Made by a program: the position numbers and the translations under genes
Shown: positions 35,809-45,311 of the stretch, piece after piece
Layout: each line of letters opens with the position of its first letter
How positions within the stretch are numbered: position 1 is the stretch's first letter
The notes under the pieces: generated by a model
What the model saw: the letters and a program-made list of their open reading frames with translations, nothing else
Databases searched by the model: none
What the model was told of the DNA's origin: nothing
NCBI RefSeq assembly: GCF_030325625.1
Contig: NZ_JACAIS010000001.1
Span: 620,001-684,000, forward strand
Length of the DNA stretch: 64,000 nt
Direction of reading: 5' to 3'
Source of the DNA: Sphingobacterium sp. N143
Lineage (GTDB): Bacteria; Bacteroidota; Bacteroidia; Sphingobacteriales; Sphingobacteriaceae

Positions 35809-37908
35809 TTATTTCAATTTTTTGAAACGTAAACGGATGGAATTACCGATGACAATAAGGTCAGAGAAGGCCATGCTGAGTGCGGCAAGCATGGGACCCA
35901 AAAAGCCCGTGGCAGCAAGTGGAATGGCAATGATATTGTAGGCAAAAGCCCAGAAAAGATTTTGCTTAATGGTAAGTAAGGTGTGATGACCTATTTTAAG
36001 CAGTTTTTGGATGGATTTTAAATCATTGTTCAACAACACCACTTTGGCCGATTGTATAGCGATATGTGTTGCATCTCCTAGGGAAATGCCTACATCAGCA
36101 GCAGTAAGTGCAGGGGCATCGTTGATGCCGTCGCCAACCATGGCCGTCGGTCCGTTCTTTTTTAAATCGGATAGGATCGTCAGTTTTTCGCGGGGTGATT
36201 TCTCCCAATAGACATCTGCAATACCTAGTTTTTGTGCCGTACGTTCACATTTACTTTGCCTGTCACCACTTAAAAGAATAGGGCGTATACCTTTGTCTTT
36301 TAAATACTGTATGAGTTCTTTTGCATAAGGTTTGAGCTGATCTTCCAGCACAATGCCTGCGATGACAACATCATTGATCGTTAACGTGAGATCGTATCGG
36401 TTAGAGTAGTCTTTCTTACCAATTTTAGCGTTGCAGATTGAATAGCTATTGCCATTCGTGTCTTTTGCAAAGATGCCTTGTCCCTTGATTTCATTCACCT
36501 CATTGAAAATGATGCGATAAGCTTTAACTTCTTTCAGTTGCTTACGGATCGATGTGGCAATGGGATGGCTTGAATAGCTTTCCAACTGGGCAATAATGGA
36601 TTCCACCTGGGATTGTTCGATGCCAAAGGTTTGAATGGCTTTAATTTTAAAATTGCCGGTTGTGAGGGTACCTGTCTTATCGAAAACCATGTGCTTGAGT
36701 TCGGACATCTCCTCGATGGTACTACCACCTTTGATTAAGATGCCATGTTTTGCAGCCCTACCCAAGCCAACCATGACTGCTGTCGGTGTCGCCAGGCCCA
36801 TGGCACAGGGACAGGATACCACCAGTGTTGCAATGGCATTCATCAATGATTGCTGTAGGGGCAATTGGGCTATAAAATAGGCAATAAAAAAAGTGAAAAA
36901 TGATATCGCCACAACGATGGGTACAAAATAAGCCGCTACCTTATCGCCAAACTTTTGGATAGGTGGCTTTTTACGCTGCGCATCTTTAATTAATTGAATG
37001 ATCTGATATAGAACGCTTTTTGATCCTACTTTTGTTGCTACGAGGCTAATATTACCTTCTGTGAGCAGCGTGCCGCCGACCACCGAATCGTATTTTGCTT
37101 TTTCAATGGGCAGGCTTTCACCTGTGATCATGGATTCGTCCACCCAGGCATGTCCCGTCAGGATGTCACCGTCCACAGGGATCTGACTGCCGCTATTCAC
37201 TTTCAGGATGTCACCGGATTTAATGTCTTTGGCTGCTATTTCAATTTCCTGATCTCCCTGAATTTTAATGGATTTTACATCTTGGAAGCGGATAAGGTCC
37301 CTGATGGCAGAGGTAGTTTTTTTAACAGCGCGTTTTTCAAGTACATTCCCCATAAAAACCAGGGTAATAATGGTCGAGCAGGTTTCATAGAACTGAAAAT
37401 CGTGACCAAGCTGGTAATAAGTTCCGATAGCACTGTATACAAAAGCTGCCGTTGCGCCCACAAAGATCAGAACATCCATGTTGGGCATTTTATTCCATAA
37501 GGACCGGACCGCACTAGTCCCAAAATAGAAACAGCCCATGAGGTAGACAGGAATACATAGTGCCAATTGAAAATAAGGGTCATGAAGTAAAGGTAAATCA
37601 ATGAACATATGGCACCATAACGGAACGGTAAATAGTAAACAAAAGAAAAACTTTAATTCAATAGAATTCCAAAAATTACTTTTATTGCTACTGTCAGTGA
37701 TTACTTTGTACCCTAACGATTCAATCCCTTTGACAACCTGGGGAATCCTATCGGAGGGGATATCAGAAAACTTAACTTCATCTGAAGAAAAATCAACGTA
37801 GATCTCTTTAGCTCCGCTGTTTTCCAGATATTTATGGATTGAAATGGCACAATTTGTACAGTGCATTCCGGTTACGTTCAGTTCAGTTTGCACGTTGGAT
37901 TCCTTCAT
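35809..37908 (-). CDS. copA: Copper-type P-type ATPase
   Basis: A heavy-metal exporting ATPase of 699 residues. One N-terminal metal-binding domain carries TGMHCTNCAISIHKYL (CxxC). About eight membrane helices follow, with the ion-binding CPC in VVSCPCAMGLATPTAV, which indicates Cu+ or Ag+. Catalytic motifs are the actuator VDESMITGESLPIEK, the phosphorylated aspartate in FDKTGTLTTG, the nucleotide site SYSSHPIATSI, and MVGDGINDAPAL. It lies upstream of the gyrA promoter on the same strand, with its own terminator. With SCO and cytochrome genes elsewhere in the window it fits copper handling. Confidence 0.94.
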   Translation of the reverse strand: MKESNVQTELNVTGMHCTNCAISIHKYLENSGAKEIYVDFSSDEVKFSDIPSDRIPQVVKGIESLGYKVITDSSNKSNFWNSIELKFFFCLLFTVPLWCHMFIDLPLLHDPYFQLALCIPVYLMGCFYFGTSAVRSLWNKMPNMDVLIFVGATAAFVYSAIGTYYQLGHDFQFYETCSTIITLVFMGNVLEKRAVKKTTSAIRDLIRFQDVKSIKIQGDQEIEIAAKDIKSGDILKVNSGSQIPVDGDILTGHAWVDESMITGESLPIEKAKYDSVVGGTLLTEGNISLVATKVGSKSVLYQIIQLIKDAQRKKPPIQKFGDKVAAYFVPIVVAISFFTFFIAYFIAQLPLQQSLMNAIATLVVSCPCAMGLATPTAVMVGLGRAAKHGILIKGGSTIEEMSELKHMVFDKTGTLTTGNFKIKAIQTFGIEQSQVESIIAQLESYSSHPIATSIRKQLKEVKAYRIIFNEVNEIKGQGIFAKDTNGNSYSICNAKIGKKDYSNRYDLTLTINDVVIAGIVLEDQLKPYAKELIQYLKDKGIRPILLSGDRQSKCERTAQKLGIADVYWEKSPREKLTILSDLKKNGPTAMVGDGINDAPALTAADVGISLGDATHIAIQSAKVVLLNNDLKSIQKLLKIGHHTLLTIKQNLFWAFAYNIIAIPLAATGFLGPMLAALSMAFSDLIVIGNSIRLRFKKLK

Positions 37909-38046
37909 TTAATAGCCTGTAATGTCTTTAGGCAAAGATAAGTATTTCCCTATAAATGCTTTTTAGGCAAAGTGAAATTGTTGGCCTGCTGAAGTTCTTT
38001 ATGCTAGTTAGATTGTAAAAAATCATCGATTGCAGGGGATAAATGA

Positions 38047-38054
38047 TAGATTTG
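38047..38054 (+). promoter_or_regulatory. Promoter -7 box of the MscS gene (TAGATTTG)
   Basis: A full TANNTTTG match, 31 bases before the ATG at 38086. Confidence 0.55.
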
Positions 38055-38085
38055 TAAATAAAAACAAATTTATCTAAGTTTAGAA

Positions 38086-38934
38086 ATGACAAAATCTATT
38101 TCAATTTCCTTTATTGTACGCATCATTCTATGGGTTGTATTGACTGCATCTTTTGTGCCGTTGGCAGATGTTTACGAACAGAGAAAAACAATTCGGGATA
38201 TTGCCTATGGATTGAATACGTTTTTAACAGCCAGCGTATTGATTTCAATCGGCCATTTTATCTTGGTCAAGCTCTATAATAGCCGAAATGAGCAGCAGGT
38301 CGTGCGAGGTAATTTTGTCTTGGGGATTACCCGTGTAGCTACGGTAGGGAATGTTTTCTTCATTATTGTCAGCCTGATGATCGCTATTGGTATCAATCCC
38401 AGGGATTTTATTACGAGCATGACTATTGTTGCTATGGCAATAGCCGTTATTTTTAGGGAATATATCACGAATATGATCTCAGGATTGATTATTATGTTTT
38501 CTGACCAATTTGCTGTGGGAGACCGGATCAAAATCGGGGAGTACCAGGGTAAAATTGTTGATATTACTTTAGCGAACCTGGTTGTGCGGGATGAGGATGA
38601 TGATGCAGTCATGATTCCCAATAACCTGGTCTTCACGGCTACTTTAGTCAATAAGACGTCTCAAAAGTCCAATAAAATTGTGGTGAAATTTGAGCTACCG
38701 CTTGATCGTGCCGCTGCTGTAGAAGAATTGGAGTTGTATTTTAAGCCTTTGTTCCAAAATAACACCAACTTAGACCACGCACAGGGATTTACGGTTAAAA
38801 TAGCTGATGTGGCTAAGGATTATATTAAATACAAGGTGGAAGTCAGTACGATTTCTTCCAGCAATAAGATTCACCAGCAGGTTCAGAGCAGTATACTGAA
38901 TGAAGTATTGCAATTCAAAAAGTTATTTGGTTAG
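38086..38934 (+). CDS. Mechanosensitive ion channel, MscS family
   Basis: A 282-residue membrane protein with about four hydrophobic segments followed by a soluble MscS-like domain. The pore helix region AMAIAVIFREYITNMISGLI leads into the beta domain with FSDQFAVGDRIKIGEYQGKI, then ANLVVRDEDDDAVMIPNNLV, a family hallmark. Such channels open under membrane tension and release solutes in osmotic downshock. Its stop overlaps that of coaA by four bases (38931-38934). Confidence 0.92.
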   Translation: MTKSISISFIVRIILWVVLTASFVPLADVYEQRKTIRDIAYGLNTFLTASVLISIGHFILVKLYNSRNEQQVVRGNFVLGITRVATVGNVFFIIVSLMIAIGINPRDFITSMTIVAMAIAVIFREYITNMISGLIIMFSDQFAVGDRIKIGEYQGKIVDITLANLVVRDEDDDAVMIPNNLVFTATLVNKTSQKSNKIVVKFELPLDRAAAVEELELYFKPLFQNNTNLDHAQGFTVKIADVAKDYIKYKVEVSTISSSNKIHQQVQSSILNEVLQFKKLFG

Positions 38935-39890
38935 ATCTTTCTGACCTTCACATTTTTAACAAAATGATGACTACCTTTTTCTAGAATAAGATCGGCACGG
39001 TACCGTGTTGGTAAGATATTTTTGAGCAGATTTGGTTTGTTGATCTCGTTCCAGATATTAACAGCCATGGCATGACTTTCGTCGACCGTCATATCGGCAT
39101 ATTTATGGAAAAATGAAGCTGGGTTCTGGAATGCGGTGGCACGAAGGGATTCGAATCTATTGGTATACCATTCTATCAGGTTTTTTTCACTGGCATGTAC
39201 ATAAATGGAATAATCGAAAAAATCGGATACGAAAACACTATGACCTTTGCGTGGGCGCTGTGAATTTACCTGAAGGACATTGATTCCTTCCACGATAAGA
39301 ATATCGGGCTGTTCGATTATTTGCCGCTGCTCGTCGGGTAAGACATCATAGACCAAGTGACTATAGACGGGGACAGCAATTTTCGGCGCTCCAGATTTGA
39401 CAGCGGAAAGAAAATGGATCAATCGTTTGGCATCATAGCTCTCTGGAAAGCCTTTGCGGTTTAGAATCCCCTTTTCGATGAGCAGTTGATTTGGATATAG
39501 GAAACCATCTGTTGTGACCAGGTCCACCTTTGGTTTGGAGGGGAGGAGACTTAAAACACGTTGCAGCACTCTGGCCGTTGTGCTTTTTCCCACAGCCACC
39601 GAGCCTGCAATACCAATAATGTATGGTAATTTGCTTTCTTCCTTGCCAAAAAAACGGTTGGTTCGCTGATGGAGGCTTTGAAAGCGATCGATGTGAATCT
39701 CCAGCAGATGACTCAATGGAAAATAGACCTCTTCAATTTCCTGATTTGTCAATGGTTCATTGAGGGCGTGCAGGTTTTCAAGATCTTCAGGACTGAAGTT
39801 GTGCAATACCTTTCCATTCAGATTTTTCCAATCCTCCCTTTTGATCGATCTAAAAGGAGAGTCTATTGCTATTTGTGGATCCAATTGCAT
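38931..39890 (-). CDS. coaA: Type I pantothenate kinase
   Basis: Phosphorylates pantothenate in the first and controlling step of coenzyme A synthesis. The 319 residues carry the P-loop GIAGSVAVGKSTTARVL (about 92-108), VDLVTTDGFLYPN, RKGFPESYDAKRLIHFL, and PDILIVEGINVLQV, all typical of the CoaA family, plus the late VDESHAMAVNIWNEIN. A promoter box lies 26 bases upstream. The downstream end overlaps the MscS gene. Confidence 0.96.
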   Translation of the reverse strand: MQLDPQIAIDSPFRSIKREDWKNLNGKVLHNFSPEDLENLHALNEPLTNQEIEEVYFPLSHLLEIHIDRFQSLHQRTNRFFGKEESKLPYIIGIAGSVAVGKSTTARVLQRVLSLLPSKPKVDLVTTDGFLYPNQLLIEKGILNRKGFPESYDAKRLIHFLSAVKSGAPKIAVPVYSHLVYDVLPDEQRQIIEQPDILIVEGINVLQVNSQRPRKGHSVFVSDFFDYSIYVHASEKNLIEWYTNRFESLRATAFQNPASFFHKYADMTVDESHAMAVNIWNEINKPNLLKNILPTRYRADLILEKGSHHFVKNVKVRKI

Positions 39891-39916
39891 CGCTGGCTTT
39901 TAATTTTTTGTGGGGA

Positions 39917-39924
39917 CAAATATA
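39917..39924 (-). promoter_or_regulatory. Promoter -7 box of coaA (TATATTTG)
   Basis: A full TANNTTTG match on the minus strand, 26 bases before the coaA ATG. It lies in the 48-base gap after the OsmC gene. Confidence 0.55.
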
Positions 39925-39938
39925 AATAGTGTTATTGG

Positions 39939-40355
39939 TTATCCCAAGTAAGATGACAAATGATTTGAAGTTATTACAATGGGATTGGTCAGGATTTTAT
40001 GAACAGGGCATTTCTCGGCTATTTTGAATAGTCTTTTCTGCTGTTCATCATCCAGGTCACCTTTAAAGCCGATATGACACTGTATATAAGTTGTCTGCTG
40101 TTGTTCGCTTGTCTGAATTTCGTGAGATAGGCGTACAATGACTTCTTCTAGTGGCCATTTCTTTCTGTCGGCATACATTCTTACAGTAATTGCCTTACAG
40201 CTACCCAGGGCGGACAGTAACAGTGGTGTTGGGTTGATGCCCTGATCCTGTCCGCCAAGATCTTCTGGTTCATCCACCATGATCTGGTGTTTGCCATACT
40301 GCACACTTGTGGTATAAGGTGTTTTCCCTATTTTAACAATAACATCGTTTTCCAT
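39939..40355 (-). CDS. OsmC family protein, YhfA-like
   Basis: A 138-residue soluble OsmC-fold protein with the two conserved cysteines in SALGSCKAITVRMYADRK (about residue 53) and IAEKCPVHKILTNP (about 117). The short N-terminus and the central KAITVRMYADRKKWPLE place it nearer YhfA/OsmC-like proteins than classical OsmC; function is probably hydroperoxide or thiol chemistry, not proven. It lies 21 bases after mgsA and about 48 bases before coaA. Confidence 0.88.
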   Translation of the reverse strand: MENDVIVKIGKTPYTTSVQYGKHQIMVDEPEDLGGQDQGINPTPLLLSALGSCKAITVRMYADRKKWPLEEVIVRLSHEIQTSEQQQTTYIQCHIGFKGDLDDEQQKRLFKIAEKCPVHKILTNPIVITSNHLSSYLG

Positions 40356-40376
40356 TATTCTAATTAAAATTGCTGT

Positions 40377-40757
40377 TTATTCGTTGATATCTTCCAGTAA
40401 GCCTTCGATAATTAAACTACCTGTAGCAGGGTTTGTCGCCAGGGGTACATTATAAAGGTCGCATACGCGCATGAGCATCTGAATATCAGGTTCGTGTGCG
40501 TGCTTGCCAAGTGGGTCACGGAAAAAGATAATGCCATCCACTTTTCCTTCAGCGGCTAATGCGGCGATCTGTGCATCGCCGCCCATCGGGCCACTTAGCT
40601 TGAGCTCGACAGGTAACCCCGTTTTCTGGACATAAGAGCCCGTGGTGCCCGTTGCAATAATACTGGCTCGTTCCAGTAATTCTTGGTGATCTTTGACAAA
40701 TGCGACCATCTCTGGTTTTTTGCCATCATGGGCAATTAGTGCTATTGTTTTTTTCAT
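40377..40757 (-). CDS. mgsA: Methylglyoxal synthase
   Basis: Converts dihydroxyacetone phosphate to methylglyoxal and phosphate, a bypass that relieves phosphosugar build-up. About 126 residues from ATG 40757, which yields the usual start MKKTIALIAHDGKKPEMVAF; ATG codons at 40763 and 40769 would add two or four residues. Motifs seen are TGTTGSYVQK, the loop LSGPMGGDAQIAALAAEG with the catalytic aspartate region, FFRDPLGKHAHEPDIQMLMR and NPATGSLII. The following OsmC gene may share its transcript. Confidence 0.95.
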   Translation of the reverse strand: MKKTIALIAHDGKKPEMVAFVKDHQELLERASIIATGTTGSYVQKTGLPVELKLSGPMGGDAQIAALAAEGKVDGIIFFRDPLGKHAHEPDIQMLMRVCDLYNVPLATNPATGSLIIEGLLEDINE

Positions 40758-40893
40758 CAGCATGATCATTAATTTGTATTTGCAATTATTTCTTTTCTTT
40801 TATGGAGGCTGTGCTGCTAAGCTATTCTTCTAGATCTCAATGAATCTCCTGAGCTTTTGAATCATTGTCAATGCGTTTTTACCGTCAGTTTTT

Positions 40894-42126
40894 TTATTTA
40901 AAAAAGATGTAAGATATGATGATTGCTGCAATTACACCTGCGAGTTCAGCCAATAGGGCACAGGGCAATGCATGTCGGCTGCGTTTAATGCCAACGGCAC
41001 CAAAATAAACAGCCAAAACATAAAATGTCGTTTCCGTAGATCCCTGAATGACACAGGCAACACGGGCGGCAAAGTCCATAGGACCTTTTGCGTTCATCAG
41101 ATCAACCATTAACCCACGCGCTCCAGAACCACTTAGTGGTTTCATGAAAGCCACTGGCAAAGCATCCACAAAAGAAGTGTCTAATCCACAGAAGGCAATG
41201 GCCTGAGCAATTCCAGCCACGAGGTAATCCATGGTTCCGGATGCTCTGAAAACGGCTATGCCGACCAACATGGCTACCAGATAGGGAATGATTTTGACAG
41301 ATACTTCAAACCCCTCTTTTGCACCTTCGATAAATGCGTCATATACATTGACCTTACGAAATAAGGCTAAACCGATAAAAGAGGTGAATAAGCTGAATAA
41401 AATCACATTGCCAAATACTTTACTGAAGATCTCAATTTCGGATTGTGGTAATCCCGAAAAGTAATACAGTAATCCACCAATAAACAAACCCATGGCACCT
41501 AAATAGCCCAATACCACCCGATTGAATAGATTAATTTTCTGATAAATTGATACTAAAATCAAGGCTACTAAGGTCGAAAAGAAGGTGGCGATTAAAATCG
41601 GTAAAAAGACATCCGAAGGATCGGGTGCCCCTGCTTCTTTACGATAAGCCATAATTGAAATCGGCAACAGTGTCAAGCTTGAAGCGTTGAGCACGATAAA
41701 CATAATCTGTGCATTGGTTGCTGTGTCCTTGTCCGTATTCAGCTCCTGAAGTTCTTTCATGGCTTTAAGCCCCAGCGGGGTGGCAGCATTGTCCAGCCCG
41801 AGGGCGTTCGCTGAGAAGTTCATTAAGATGGAGCCAAGTGCTGGGTGGTTTTTTGGAACTTCGGGAAATAATTTATGGAAAAAAGGGCTGACAATTTTCG
41901 CGAAAATATTAATCATACCGCCTTTTTCACCGATTTTCATAATACCTAAGGCAAAACTCATCATCCCAATTAATCCTAAGGAGATTTCGGCTCCCGTTTT
42001 GGCACTGTCAAAGATTGAATTGACAATTTGTTGGAAGACTTCGGTATCCCCGAAAAAGATTAGTTTAATAAGGGCGACGGCAAATGTGATCAAGAAAAAT
42101 GCAACCCAAACGTAGTTTAATGCCAT
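40894..42126 (-). CDS. SpmA-SpmB fusion, nucleoside recognition (Gate) protein
   Basis: A 410-residue inner-membrane protein in which both halves of the spore maturation proteins are joined: the N-terminal half has the SpmA-like ILMNFSANALGLDNAATPLG and the C-terminal half the SpmB-like FMKPLSGSGARGLMVDLMN and CVIQGSTETTFYVLAVYFG. About ten hydrophobic segments are present. SpmA and SpmB are known from Bacillus sporulation; Bacteroidota do not sporulate, so the role here is different and probably transport. I cannot name a substrate. The patatin gene lies 30 bases upstream. Confidence 0.88.
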   Translation of the reverse strand: MALNYVWVAFFLITFAVALIKLIFFGDTEVFQQIVNSIFDSAKTGAEISLGLIGMMSFALGIMKIGEKGGMINIFAKIVSPFFHKLFPEVPKNHPALGSILMNFSANALGLDNAATPLGLKAMKELQELNTDKDTATNAQIMFIVLNASSLTLLPISIMAYRKEAGAPDPSDVFLPILIATFFSTLVALILVSIYQKINLFNRVVLGYLGAMGLFIGGLLYYFSGLPQSEIEIFSKVFGNVILFSLFTSFIGLALFRKVNVYDAFIEGAKEGFEVSVKIIPYLVAMLVGIAVFRASGTMDYLVAGIAQAIAFCGLDTSFVDALPVAFMKPLSGSGARGLMVDLMNAKGPMDFAARVACVIQGSTETTFYVLAVYFGAVGIKRSRHALPCALLAELAGVIAAIIISYIFFK

Positions 42127-42156
42127 ATAGATTTAAATATGCGTAAAAGTAATCTT

Positions 42157-43212
42157 TTAGAATTTATCCATCAACTGGCTCCATGGATTTTTCTTTTTAT
42201 TCTGGTTCTTCTCCTTGACAAGATGTTCGATAATATAGTCCAATGTATCTTCTTGTTCACTGATCAGTTTGTCGGATAGTGAGATGAGTTTTTGGATATT
42301 ATTGGGCGAGGCAGCGTCCAACGAAGCGTTGATACTGGAAAGATTTAGTGGTTCTAGACGGATGTAATTCTGCTGTTTGCCATTATTATGGAACAATTGT
42401 CGAATGAAGAATTCAGTGCTTTCGGATGAAGCGCTGGTCATGATATCTACCAGGGCAGGACCGATCTGAATAGCCAATTTTTTTTTAAAATGCTCATAAT
42501 TATAAGCGACTTTAGATATACCGGTGCCTAAGGACACCATAAACATATCGTTGATCTGGGTGCTGTTGAATGCTTTGAGTACCTCCAATAGTCCACAGAT
42601 GGATGGATTTTGAGCAAATACACCACCATCGATGAGTGGGTATCTGGTTTTTGAGATTGAATATACTTCAGCAACAGGGAAAAACGTTGGGGCGGCTGAA
42701 GTTGCTTTGCACACGTCCTTGAGGTAGAAATCTCGGGCTTCACCATGTGTAATAGCCTTTTGCTGTCTGAAGAAATGATTCTTGCGCAGTTCGATATTAT
42801 AAGCGGTAATGATACAGGGTTTGATCAGATGGCTTAACCGGGCATTTTGAAAATACTTGTCCAGGACATTGGAAAGTGGAGCATCTGAATATAATTCACT
42901 AACGAGTCCAAAACCACTGAGAAAACGCCGCCATTTGGAAGCATTAAAGATTTCGCTTCCGTGATTTACAAATAAGTTTAATGCATCGCGTGCGGAAAAC
43001 TTAGGATGCGCAGGGTTACCATCCTCGGGATATAAGAGTATACTTGTCAGAATGCCACCGCTGCTTGTTCCGGCAATAAAGTCAAAGTAGGACGCAATCC
43101 GTGCATTTGGGTCCATTGTTTTTTTCTGCAATTTTTCCTCCAAAGCAACGAGCACCATAGCGGGAATGATACCTCGAATACCACCACCATCTAAGGCAAG
43201 GATGTTCTTCAT
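42157..43212 (-). CDS. Patatin-like phospholipase
   Basis: A 351-residue soluble lipase-like protein. It has the patatin oxyanion motif LDGGGIRGIIPAMVL at the very start, the nucleophile in FIAGTSSGGILT (GxSxG, about residue 52), and the DGG dyad aspartate in PLIDGGVFAQNPS (about 196), so the catalytic Ser-Asp dyad is complete. The C-terminus is Lys-rich. There is no signal peptide, so it is probably cytoplasmic. It may act on membrane lipids; the substrate is unknown. A full TANNTTTG box ends four bases before the ATG. Confidence 0.9.
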   Translation of the reverse strand: MKNILALDGGGIRGIIPAMVLVALEEKLQKKTMDPNARIASYFDFIAGTSSGGILTSILLYPEDGNPAHPKFSARDALNLFVNHGSEIFNASKWRRFLSGFGLVSELYSDAPLSNVLDKYFQNARLSHLIKPCIITAYNIELRKNHFFRQQKAITHGEARDFYLKDVCKATSAAPTFFPVAEVYSISKTRYPLIDGGVFAQNPSICGLLEVLKAFNSTQINDMFMVSLGTGISKVAYNYEHFKKKLAIQIGPALVDIMTSASSESTEFFIRQLFHNNGKQQNYIRLEPLNLSSINASLDAASPNNIQKLISLSDKLISEQEDTLDYIIEHLVKEKNQNKKKNPWSQLMDKF

Positions 43213-43216
43213 ATGC

Positions 43217-43224
43217 CAAAGCTA
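43217..43224 (-). promoter_or_regulatory. Promoter -7 box of the patatin gene (TAGCTTTG)
   Basis: A full TANNTTTG match on the minus strand ending only four bases before the ATG at 43212, which implies a leaderless message. Confidence 0.6.
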
Positions 43225-43292
43225 TTTTTAATTCACGATACGTAAATATAAAGGATTAGGCGAAAAGTAAAAATTAAAAATGGTAAAATAAA

Positions 43293-43332
43293 AGAGACCC
43301 TAAGGGTGTAGTGCAACAACTTTAGGATCTCT
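43293..43332 (-). terminator. Terminator of lysS
   Basis: AGAGA-C-CCTAA pairs with TTAGG-A-TCTCT apart from one internal mismatch, about 36 bases past the lysS stop; the minus strand continues into TTTTATTTTA. Confidence 0.7.
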
Positions 43333-43368
43333 GATGTTAGATGTCTGGATGACTATGACCAGCAGGGG

Positions 43369-45087
43369 CTAATTAAACCAGGCGAGCACTTCGTCTTTGG
43401 AAGGCATGCTTATATCTAGTTTTAATTTTTTGCGCATTCCGCCAAGGTCATTGAATACTTTATTTGGATTAGCTTCTTTTAAAGCTTCAATCGTGGTAAA
43501 GCCCATTTTTTGCAATGCAGGAACCCATGCTGCAGGAATGCCCTGATCTTCATAATCTTTGACATCAGCAATTTTGGCCACTTTCTCCGGACGCATTTGC
43601 GGGAAGAACAGCACTTCTTGAATCGAAGCATTATTGGTCAGGAACATGATAAGACGGTCCATACCTATACCTAGCCCAGAAGTAGGGGGCATACCGTATT
43701 CTAAAGCCCGTAAGAAATCCTGATCAATGAACATGGCTTCGTCATCACCTTTCTCCGAAAGGCGCAGTTGATCTTCAAAGCGCTCACGCTGATCAATAGG
43801 ATCGTTCAGCTCAGAATAGGCATTGGCAATTTCTTTACCGCAGACCATTAATTCAAAACGTTCTGTTAGATCAGGGTTATCCCGATGTTTCTTTGTCAGC
43901 GGAGACATTTCCTTTGGATAATCAGTGATGAATGTGGGCTGGATGTAGTTTCCTTCACATTTAGCCCCAAAGATCTCATCGATGAGTTTACCTTTACCCA
44001 TTGTTTCGTTCACGTCAATGCCCATTTCTTTTGCCGCATGACGAATTTCATCTTCAGATTTACCTGTAATATCAAATCCAGTAAACTCTTTGATGGAGTC
44101 GGTCATGGAAATACGCTTGTAAGGTGCTCTAAAGTCAATTTTGTGCTCACCAAAAGTTGCTTCAGTCGTGCCGTTCACTGCTAAGGCACAGTGTTCCAAA
44201 AGACGTTCGGTGAAATCCATCATCCAATTATAGTCTTTATAAGCGACATAAATTTCCATGGCTGTGAACTCTGGATTATGGGTACGGTCCATCCCTTCAT
44301 TGCGGAAATTTTTGGAGAATTCATACACGCCATCAAAACCACCCACGATCAGTCTTTTTAAGTAAAGCTCATTGGCAATACGCAGGTATAATGGGATGTC
44401 CAGTGCATTGTGATGCGTGATAAATGGACGTGCCGCAGCTCCCCCGGGTATAGATTGAAGTACTGGTGTTTCGACCTCCATGTATCCAGCGTCATTAAAA
44501 AATTGACGCATGGCATTGAACAATTTGGTGCGTTTTACAAATATATCCTTGTTGGTAGGATTTACGATTAAATCCACATAACGCATTCTGTAGCGTTGTT
44601 CCGGATCTGTAAAGGCATCATAGGTTTTACCTTCAGCAGACTTGACAACTGGAAGAGGACGCAGTGATTTGGATAATACGGTGAATTCTTCAACATGTAC
44701 TGCAATGGCTTCGGTCTGCGTCGTGAAAACATATCCTTTGATGCCAACGATATCCCCGATATCCAATAGTTTTTTGAAGACTACATTATAGAGGTCCTTA
44801 TTTTCACCAGGACATACATCGTCACGCTTGATATAAGCCTGGATACGACCTGTAGCATCTTGAATTTCAAAAAATGATGCACTACCCATCACACGACGGC
44901 TCATGATGCGTCCGGCAATGGTAATGTTCTTATAATTTAATTTATCTCTATCGTAGTTTTCTAAAATATCGGCAGCATGCGCGTTGACGACAAATTCATT
45001 CGCCGGGAAGGGGTCAATACCCATATCCAACAACGATTGCATCGCCTGTCTTCTAAGTTGTTCCTGTTCGGATAATACAGTACTCAT
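43369..45087 (-). CDS. lysS: Lysyl-tRNA synthetase (class II) with C-terminal extension
   Basis: Charges tRNA-Lys with lysine. The N-terminal OB fold (ITIAGRIMSRRVMGSASFFE, residues about 50-130) is followed by the class II core: motif 2 FRNEGMDRTHNPEFTAMEIY and motif 3 GLGIGMDRLIMFLTNN. Most LysRS proteins stop soon after the FFPQMRPE motif, but here some 70 residues follow (about 502-572), containing WVPALQKMGFTTIEALKEA and GGMRKKLKLD, which look like a helix-hairpin-helix type module. The window's tRNA-Lys gene is far away. Confidence 0.96.
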   Translation of the reverse strand: MSTVLSEQEQLRRQAMQSLLDMGIDPFPANEFVVNAHAADILENYDRDKLNYKNITIAGRIMSRRVMGSASFFEIQDATGRIQAYIKRDDVCPGENKDLYNVVFKKLLDIGDIVGIKGYVFTTQTEAIAVHVEEFTVLSKSLRPLPVVKSAEGKTYDAFTDPEQRYRMRYVDLIVNPTNKDIFVKRTKLFNAMRQFFNDAGYMEVETPVLQSIPGGAAARPFITHHNALDIPLYLRIANELYLKRLIVGGFDGVYEFSKNFRNEGMDRTHNPEFTAMEIYVAYKDYNWMMDFTERLLEHCALAVNGTTEATFGEHKIDFRAPYKRISMTDSIKEFTGFDITGKSEDEIRHAAKEMGIDVNETMGKGKLIDEIFGAKCEGNYIQPTFITDYPKEMSPLTKKHRDNPDLTERFELMVCGKEIANAYSELNDPIDQRERFEDQLRLSEKGDDEAMFIDQDFLRALEYGMPPTSGLGIGMDRLIMFLTNNASIQEVLFFPQMRPEKVAKIADVKDYEDQGIPAAWVPALQKMGFTTIEALKEANPNKVFNDLGGMRKKLKLDISMPSKDEVLAWFN

Positions 45088-45122
45088 TCGGTATGAATAA
45101 TATTTAAAATGTGAAAATCATG

Positions 45123-45130
45123 CAAAAATA
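45123..45130 (-). promoter_or_regulatory. Promoter -7 box of lysS (TATTTTTG)
   Basis: A full TANNTTTG match on the minus strand, 35 bases before the lysS ATG. Confidence 0.55.
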
Positions 45131-45311
45131 GCCATTTTTTTCTATTCTTTTTATTGATTTTTTTCGAAAGCACTGTAGCGAAATCCAAACGCAGGTCGTT
45201 AGAGAATAAAAATAGTTAAATAGTGATATTACGAGGGGACATTCGACTATTTGATTTTAAGTTTTATAATTTTATTTTCGTTATTTGAAGCTTAATATTT
45301 AAATAGTTTAA

